Shown one piece after another: positions 57,400 to 64,000 of a stretch of 64,000 nt of DNA. Below the pieces are notes generated by a model, which had not been told where the DNA came from, did not search any database, and saw only the letters and a list, made by a program, of their open reading frames with translations. Made by a program: the position numbers and the translations under genes. The stretch comes from Hsuehochloa calcarea (taxonomy: Eukaryota > Streptophyta > Magnoliopsida > Poales > Poaceae): the NCBI GenBank assembly GCA_036346395.1, contig CM070594.1, positions 26,197,385 to 26,261,384 on the forward strand, read 5' to 3'. Each line of letters begins with the position of its first letter. Position 1 is the first letter of the stretch.

Positions 57400-57970
57400 T
57401 AGTTAGAAATCTATGTGTTTGCCTAAGGATCAGGGTGGTTCAGGTGTCCTGGACTGGATGCCATGAACACTGCTCTTATTTAAGGAAAATGGCTTTGAAA
57501 GCCGATGAATGAAAATGGCCTCTGGCCGGAGTTTCTTAGGAACAAATATTTAGACTCTAGAACTCTGTCCCATGTAACTACTAGACCAGGGCATTCTCAA
57601 TTCTGGATCCGTCTTTTAGATGTAAGATGATCATTGGAGATGGTTCAAGTAAAAGATTCTGGGAGGATGTGTGGCTGGGCAATGTTTCCCTACCACACAA
57701 ATATCCCAGTCTGCACAATTTTGTTCAGTAAAAATGTGACTGTTTCTCAAGTTTGCTCTGAAGGATGGGGGTGTGTTCACCTTCAGAAGGACGCTTTAGA
57801 GTGATACTCCCTCCTCTTGGGAAAAACTGTGGGAAGAATGTCAAAAGATATGTTTAAATGATTATGATGACAATCTGCCTCACGGATCAGAATTGGATTC
57901 GGAACACGAAACAACACCCACCGGTGGTGGTTCTCAAGCAATATAAGGATCTTTGGCACTGTTTACATAA
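57400..57970 (+). pseudogene. LINE (L1-type) ORF2 3' fragment
   Basis: Broken reading frames show typical plant LINE motifs: CLPKDQGGSGVLD near 57420, N-A-L near 57467, then GHSQFW and GDGSSKRFWEDVWLG near 57635-57680. The active part of RT and the poly-A end are absent. It lies about 0.8 kb upstream of the ABCC start. Confidence 0.7.
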
Positions 57971-58023
57971 TTTTCCTATGCAACCGAACGAGTAAGATTT
58001 CGTCACTTGGCGGTGGACAATAG

Positions 58024-59257
58024 AGATTTTTTAAAATAATATTTTTTTATAAAAATTATAAAAATAAATAGTCGATTCAAAAAATAACAAAAATGAGTTC
58101 TGTGGCCGGTTGAACTGGTGATAGGCTCCTGTCACCAGTTCACCTGGCGATAGATACCTTTCCCCCCATTTGTTGCCAGTTCAACATTCTGTCGCCAGTT
58201 GAAATGGCGACAGGAACCTGTCATCAGATTCTGAAAAAAGAGGAGGGAAGGGAGAGGAGTAGAGGGGAGGAGAGAAGCTAGCGAAGCGCTGCTTGTCCGG
58301 TTGCCCACCTGTGAGCTAATTTTTTGAACCGAATGAATTAGATAGTTTTGGATGTATGTTTGCGTAGTGTAGTATATTATACATAATTCTTTTCGGTGGG
58401 TAGTCTTGTCTAGATATGTGGTTAATCGTGAAAATGTTCTTCATTGTGCAGTGCATTAATTATGTCGGACGTCACCAATTTCAAAATTTACTACGGTTCA
58501 GGAACTATTCTGGAGGGTCCCGAGGGGATTGATCTGCGTTATTTCCAATCGGCAACTGTGCACCTGCCAAGAACAAAGGGGTGTACATGGGACGCTATGA
58601 TATGGTGGTTGTTTCACACATTATAAGTGGACCGTGATGTGTATAATATGAGATTGAGTTGCTTTGCCGCCCGAGCACCACAACCCACATATTTGGCGAG
58701 AGAGGGAGGGTGGGATTTGGTCCTTCTGGCCTAGGAAAATGCCAAACTCATTCTTATATCCGCTGCTGAACAAGAAGGGGGTGGTGATGCTGATGAAGAA
58801 GTCGGTGACTCCAGCCACAGTGCGGCGCACATAGTCCCCGAAGCTCCTGGAGTTACTGATGCTGTTGACGAAGACTGTGGAGAAGTAGCACCTTCAATCA
58901 GGCGGGCTAGTGGGCTAGCTGACGAGAGTGAGGAGCTGGAAGCCATAATGCAAATGATGGATCAGGAATCCCCGGACAACAATGCATTATCAGAAGATGA
59001 AGGATCCGATAACGAGGATGATGTGGACTAGCTGGTGTTCCATCCTAGTGGAACACATACTAATTCGACAATCTCGTCGTCGACGAAGGCTCCCGGGTTC
59101 CATGGGAGTACGACCAGAGAGAGGTCAGGTAAGGAGCTGTGTACAAATGCAAGGAGGCCATGTAGGAGGTGGTCAAATTCTGAGCCTTGTCGGTGTGACA
59201 CACATTCACAGTCGTCAAGTATAACCCTAGATGCTACGATGTGAAGTGCGAAATAGA
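58024..59257 (+). mobile_element. Second MULE fragment: left end and transposase N-terminus
   Basis: It has an AT-rich end (gattttttaaaataat), then repeated ccagtt / tggcgaca motifs (58090-58230) analogous to the gtcgct motifs of the intron 8 MULE, a purine-rich leader and a transposase start at about 58462. The transposase has a GIDLRYFQ segment, an acidic stretch and RCYDVKCEIEG. It ends abruptly at the junction with minus-strand copia gag near 59258. A stop at ~59029 and a frame change make it defective. Confidence 0.7.
58462..59257 (+). pseudogene. MULE transposase N-terminal fragment (second element)
   Basis: It starts MSDVTNFKIYYGSG and shares the GxDL(R/S)xF segment with 17.5 kb. It has stops near 58624 and 58731, then an acidic domain (58770-59030) and a basic segment ending YDVKCEIEG. 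The catalytic core is missing from the window. Confidence 0.65.
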
Positions 59258-59792
59258 GGGATGCCTTTATCTCAATGGCGGTAGCCTTTATCTCCCACTC
59301 CTTGGTGTTGATTGCAGCCAAGAAGTGGGTGGCATTTTCAGACTGAGAATATTTAATACCAACAGCTCTCATCTGATTAATCACTTTATTAAAGCGACTA
59401 AAAATTTCATCGATGCTCTCTCCAAGACGCATCTCGAATTTGTTATATTCACGCTTATAGACTGTCTGGCGTACTTTCTTGATTTGGGACGAACCCTCAT
59501 GGTAGGTTTCGAGGGTGTTCCAAATCTCGTGCGCAGGCTCAAGATTGCAAATCCGATCATACTCCTGTCTACCAAGCCCACCATATAAGAGGTTTTTTTT
59601 TGCCTTATTGTTGTTAGCCAAGAGGGCTGCTGAAGCCGGCGTAGCAACTTCGGGAATAACGAGCGGGGCTCGAACAACCTCCCATATAGCTTGTCCTCCG
59701 CTCTCAAGGAAGACTCGCATGCGATTCTTCCAATAGGCATAGTCATGCCAATCGAAGATATGCGGCTTGGTGGAATACTTATCCATCGCCAA
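59258..59792 (-). pseudogene. Copia gag fragment, 5' part
   Basis: The reading starts MAMDKYSTKPHIFDWHDY and shows UBN2 Gag motifs (FLESGGQAIWEV; EIWNTLETYHEGSSQIKK). It is open for about 178 residues, then runs into the MULE sequence near 59258, so the rest of gag-pol is missing. It lies directly downstream (minus strand) of a primer-binding site and LTR. Confidence 0.85.
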
Positions 59793-59830
59793 GTTCAGTG
59801 ACCGGTTAAGATCAAGATTGAACTAACCAG

Positions 59831-59844
59831 GCTCTGATACCACT
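59831..59844 (-). promoter_or_regulatory. Primer-binding site of the copia element
   Basis: On the minus strand, agtggtatcagagc directly follows the LTR end (...tccaaca). It is complementary to the 3' end of initiator tRNA-Met, the usual primer for this lineage. Confidence 0.85.
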
Positions 59845-61568
59845 TGTTGGACCGAAAAGGCGATTAGAGGGGGGTGAATAGGAGCACTCGCACTTTTCAA
59901 CAAATAATAGATTCAATAAGATTTTATTCCAATAGCTATGGAAGCTATGAAGATCAATACACAAATACAGCGGAAGACTAGTAGTGAATCCAATCTAACC
60001 CCCGAAGCAAAACAATGAAAATCAACACAATCTAAAATTCTAAGTGTTGGGCGGTCTGACCTCTATGTCAATGGCGGCCGGACCGGTCACCTTGGGCGGT
60101 CTGACCGCCAGCTTGATGAACAGAGAAAACAGCCCAAAAACCGAAGTTATAAATAGATGTAACTTTTGATCTACAACTCTAAACTCGATAAAACTTGGAA
60201 CATACCTTCTCTAGGATGTCAGGAACCTATTCCAATCAAAGATCGTGAAAATCATTGGAAAAATTACGACCCTTTTCCGTTTGAGAGGAGGATGGTTCAA
60301 AACTGAGTCAAAACGAAAACTAGATCCAAAATCTTGCTTGTGGGTGATTGATGATCAAGATGATCCTAGATATATTCCCACATGTCACAGCAAGCTAGAT
60401 CACGTGAAGGAATCAAGCAAAAACTCACGGATCAAAGAAACACTCAAAATCACCAAATAGAGAGAAGGAAAGCAAAGAGACAAAACTTTGAGCAAACTTT
60501 CCTTGAATTGATTTGATAAGATTTGGGTTTACAGCCACATTATCAATGGAGGATAATGCTCAATCCAAGAGCACGGAATCAAATCAAAACTCTCTATAAC
60601 CCTAACCTCCACAAATCCTCTCCCTAAGCAAATTAGGGATTCAAAACAATGAAAGGGTTGAAAAAGTGGTGCAGCCACCTCCCTCCTCTATTTATAGTGG
60701 AGGCTTAGAGCTTCTAGAAGATTGACTCAATTGAGCTCCCGTTAAGACCCATCACAAACGGGTCACACACGCACGCGTTTTAAAGCGCCGTCTTTATCTT
60801 CTCGTGACCTAATCAGCTTCACCTTGCGCCATCTTGCGCCGCGGATTGGCAAAAGGTCACTCTTGTCCATTCTGCACCACGCTTGAGTTCATTGACATCA
60901 CCCGGCATCGTCGATCGTTCTGGACCTCAGCTCTCCAAGCCTAGTCCCGATCATCGTCGCTGTTGACCGTCGTTGACCACCAAGCAACCTGTACACCAAT
61001 AGACAAGCAAATCGAATCCGGGAACAAGTTCTTCACAACTTGATCCATATTAATCAAAACATGTATCATGCAACACATATGCACTGAAACTCATGACTTT
61101 GACCTAACAACCAAACATCGCCGCCACGAAGGACGACGATACAAGTGAAATCGGTCGACCGACTGTTGGTTGGTCCGACCGCATGTACCGGGACTTCCAA
61201 ACCTCATCGGAATTTTCAAACCAATAGAACTATTGCCTGGAGACTCAAAAAATTATGGGACCAAGTGCAATAGAATCTCCTCTCTTGCCTACACCCTCTA
61301 TTTTTGGCCCAGCTCAAAACTCCACATTTGTATTTGGCTGGTCTGACCGCCGCCATGGCCGGTCGGACGCCATCGGCCGGCTCGACCGCCGTGGTGGTTT
61401 AGAGATCGCCTTCTCGGCGGTTTGACCGCCGCTTCGCCGGTCATCGGTCACTTTGAGACGACGACAATGCACAACATTGCCAAAAACGAGTGTTTCGACA
61501 AACCTTCAACGCCATTGCCAATTGTCACATCATCCTAAGATCATGAGCATATCCCCATGATATCCACA
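59845..61568 (-). mobile_element. Copia LTR (~1724 bp) shared by two tandem element copies
   Basis: On the minus strand it begins TGTGGATATC just after a polypurine tract (caagggggagat) and ends tccaaca just before a primer-binding site. It is therefore at once a 3' LTR of the element to its right and a 5' LTR of the gag to its left. It is homologous to 6923-8777 and carries the same GGTC(A/G)GACCG word cluster (60050-60110 and 61150-61440). Confidence 0.85.
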
Positions 61569-63317
61569 ATCTCCCCCTTGATGAACACATTGGCAATAAT
61601 CTAGAAAATGTAATTTGGAGGTTTGAAAAGTAAAATACTTTCGTTTTCGCATAAAGGCACAACTTGGTCCATAAGCAAGAGAAAGCAATGGAAATGACCA
61701 AGCTGGCATCAGAATTGCACAGGCAGGTGAGATAAGGCAAAAGAAAGCATAAAAACTTTAAATTCCAGAAAAGAGTTAAAAATCTCACTTAAGGTCCATA
61801 TGAAAGAACAATTGTTCAATTGACCTTTGATCATCGTGAGGATTAAGAAATGCAATTCAAGTTTAGAAAAGGCAATAAGACGATAAGAATGCAATTCAAA
61901 TGCTCCCCCTCAATATGATCCTCAGATTTCAGAAAATTTCAAATTATCCAATTTTCTCCCCCCTTTTTAACATTTTTATATCTTCTCCCCTTTATACAAC
62001 ATTGAAATATCTTCTCCCCATTTGACAATGGAATCATTAAGGAATCAAGCATTCCTCTCGTCCAGAGATAACAAATGCAAAATGGAGAAAGAAGCATAAG
62101 AAGGAGTATGCATGAAGTGCAATGGAGTGGCTTCATTTTTGTATTTTTCAATTTTTGATTACAAGAAGCTTTGGAGATTACCCAAAACAAGAAGCTAGCA
62201 TTTCTAATATTGCACAAACAACATATCAAGCATAACAGTGCTAGCAAGATCAAGATAAACACATATATATCAAAGCTAAGCTCGAAGGCTCAATATAAAG
62301 CAATAAATTTGATCAACTTAAGCAAAGCTTCAAATTTAGCAAGTTCATAAAATGATACTAGCCATGTCAAAATATCAATGTGAGATCAAAAAGCTAACAA
62401 TGACCACATTAAGAGACAAACAGATCCTGATTTGAATCATTTTGCTCAAATTTCTCAAACGCCCATTTTTCAACAGTTTTTCATTTGCAATGAATATGGA
62501 AGTTGACTAATGGTCTAACTTAGTAACAAAATCCTGGACTAGGAGCCATCCATAAACTCATCCTAAGCTTCGACCAGAAGTTGATTAAAGGTATATCTTA
62601 GTGAAGAAGATCTTGGGCTAGGAGCCATCCACAAACTCTTCATAAGCTTCTACCAGGGCGACAAATCTTGAGGTTCATGTCAGTTGTGACACGCAGTCCC
62701 CATGAGATCGTCTGGATCATCAAACTATCTCCAAGTTCATGTCTTTGACATACAGTCTCGTTAGAGTAGTTTGGCACAATTTAAGCATAAGATAATCTTA
62801 AATTTTGATTTTTTATATTTCACAAGAGCAGTTTTAAATTCTCAAGAACACAAGAAGCTCAAGTAATGGTTAATTTTAGATTCAAGATCTAACAAACCAA
62901 TTTTGACAGGGCCAATGTCACAAAAGGAGCACTAATTGCGCAACTAGCTAAAACATCCACAAATTGCAGTTTTAGTTCGAGTTATTTTAGAGTTCTAGCT
63001 CATACAGCAAAGACTTAGCTACATATGTGAAAGCATGATAATTCTAGCAAGTCAAAGAATTAGACATGGCATTGAGCAAGAATTGAAATACTAAAGCTCC
63101 AAAGGGAAATAAGCAAAGCTTCATAAATTTTAAAAGATAAGCAGAAAAGCTTATATTACAATGCATCTTTTTGGATTTTTCATAAGAATGCAATATAACA
63201 CAATGAGATGCAAGAAAAATCTAAAAACCTAAAAAGTTCAAAAAGATCAACAAGTTCATAAAAGAATAAGGAAAGATCAGAAGAACAAGGTAAGTTCAGA
63301 AAAGAACCAACTCCCCC
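61569..63317 (-). mobile_element. Copia 3' spacer between RNase H and LTR
   Basis: About 1.75 kb of AT-rich sequence lies between the RNase H end and the polypurine tract. On the minus strand it has one ~107-codon ORF (62262-61939) rich in hydrophobic residues and without recognised similarity. A 78 bp tandem duplication is at 62499-62655. Confidence 0.7.
62499..62655. repeat. 78 bp x 2 tandem duplication in the copia spacer
   Basis: gaagttga(c/t)taa...ctaggagccatcca(t/c)aaactc...aagctt starts at 62499 and again at 62577. Confidence 0.85.
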
Positions 63318-64000
63318 TCAAACCAACCCATAGCGGTAAATTACCCCTAACTCACTCCTCAAGGTGGCAAACTTTATTGGGTCTAAAGGCTTGGTAAGGA
63401 TATCAGCCAATTGAGCCTCGGACTCCACAAAGTGCAGCACAATATCACCTTTTTCGACATGGTCTCTAAGGAAGTGGTAGCGAATGTCTATGTGCTTGGT
63501 CCTAGAGTGTTGCCCTGGGTTTTTAGCAATGTTAATAGCAGAAGTGTTATCACAGAAAAGAGGAACACTAGCAAAATTTAACCCATAGTCCTTAAGAGTG
63601 GATACCATCCACAAAATCAGACTACAGCAACTAGCAGCAACTACATATTCAGCTTCAGCAGTGGATTGTGCAACAGAGGACTGCTTCCTAGAAGACAAAG
63701 AGACAAGAGAAGTGACTAGGAAGTGACAAGTGTCTGAGGTACTCTTCTTATCTAGCCGACAGCCCGTAAAATCAGAATCAGAAAACCCCCGAATGGACAA
63801 AGACGAAGAACATGAATACCAAATGCCATACAAGAGGGTAGAGTGTAAATACCTGAATATGCGCTTAACGACTTGGCGATGGGAAGCTCTCGGAGACGCC
63901 TAAAACCTCGCACAGAGGCAGACTGTGAAGTGGATGTCCGGTCTTGAGGCCATCAGGTATAGGAGGGAGCCGATCATGCTGCGGTACTCGCGTTGATCCA
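63318..64000 (-). pseudogene. Copia reverse transcriptase end and RNase H
   Basis: From the right edge leftwards, RT ends with MIGSLLYLMASRPDI, a frame break, and FRYLHSTLLYGIWYS. RNase H then reads open with GFSDSDFTGCRLDKKSTS, SSVAQSTAEAEYVVAAS, KHIDIRYHFLRDHV and QLADILTKPLD. The element continues beyond the window. One stop near 63899 indicates decay of this copy. Confidence 0.88.

Overview
This is nuclear DNA of a flowering plant, almost certainly a grass (Poaceae). The evidence is very GC-rich first exons that give way to AT-richer downstream exons, BARE/RIRE1-like copia and grass-type gypsy LTRs, MuDR-like transposons and spliceosomal introns. I cannot fix the genus; Oryza or a relative is a reasonable guess. 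No prokaryotic, organellar or CRISPR feature is visible.

Two host genes, both on the minus strand, can be traced exon by exon with consistent phases and GT/AG junctions. (1) 431-4750 is a nine-exon gene for an ESD4-type SUMO protease (482 aa) with all catalytic residues. (2) 11368-56648 is a thirteen-exon gene for a full-length ABCC (MRP) transporter of 1516 aa, closest to Arabidopsis ABCC4/ABCC14. Only about 4.55 kb of this 45 kb gene is coding. Intron 8 is 21.2 kb, intron 3 is 11.5 kb, intron 11 is 4.0 kb and intron 1 is 2.9 kb; transposons account for most of the first three and part of the last. Despite this, all thirteen exons keep frame and motifs.

Layout: 0.4-4.75 kb ESD4; 4.75-11.4 kb intergenic repeats (AT-rich tandem repeat, copia LTR fragment, 3' end of a second copia, gypsy LTR fragment); 11.4-16.7 kb ABCC exons 13-9, with a short-LTR copia in intron 11; 16.7-37.1 kb a MuDR-like element in intron 8. 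The MuDR-like element carries a solo LTR and a gypsy-type LTR, and the latter is itself split by a 6.45 kb copia element. At each level I found matching target-site duplications. 37.1-37.8 kb holds a TRIM-like tandem; 37.9-40.0 kb ABCC exons 8-4; 40.2-50.4 kb a truncated gypsy element split by an opposite-strand solo LTR (intron 3); 51.6-52.4 kb exons 3-2; 55.3-56.6 kb exon 1. Upstream lie a LINE fragment, a second MULE fragment, and a minus-strand copia array in which one LTR joins the 3' end of one copy to the gag of another, running off the right edge.

The two genes have no evident functional link. One regulates SUMO levels at the nucleus; the other exports conjugates or hormone/folate-like substrates. 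I found no undescribed host system. The most unusual content is the nested transposon architecture in a gene that still looks functional, and the modular repeats inside several LTRs. All exon boundaries were read by eye and by recalled family similarity, without alignment software.
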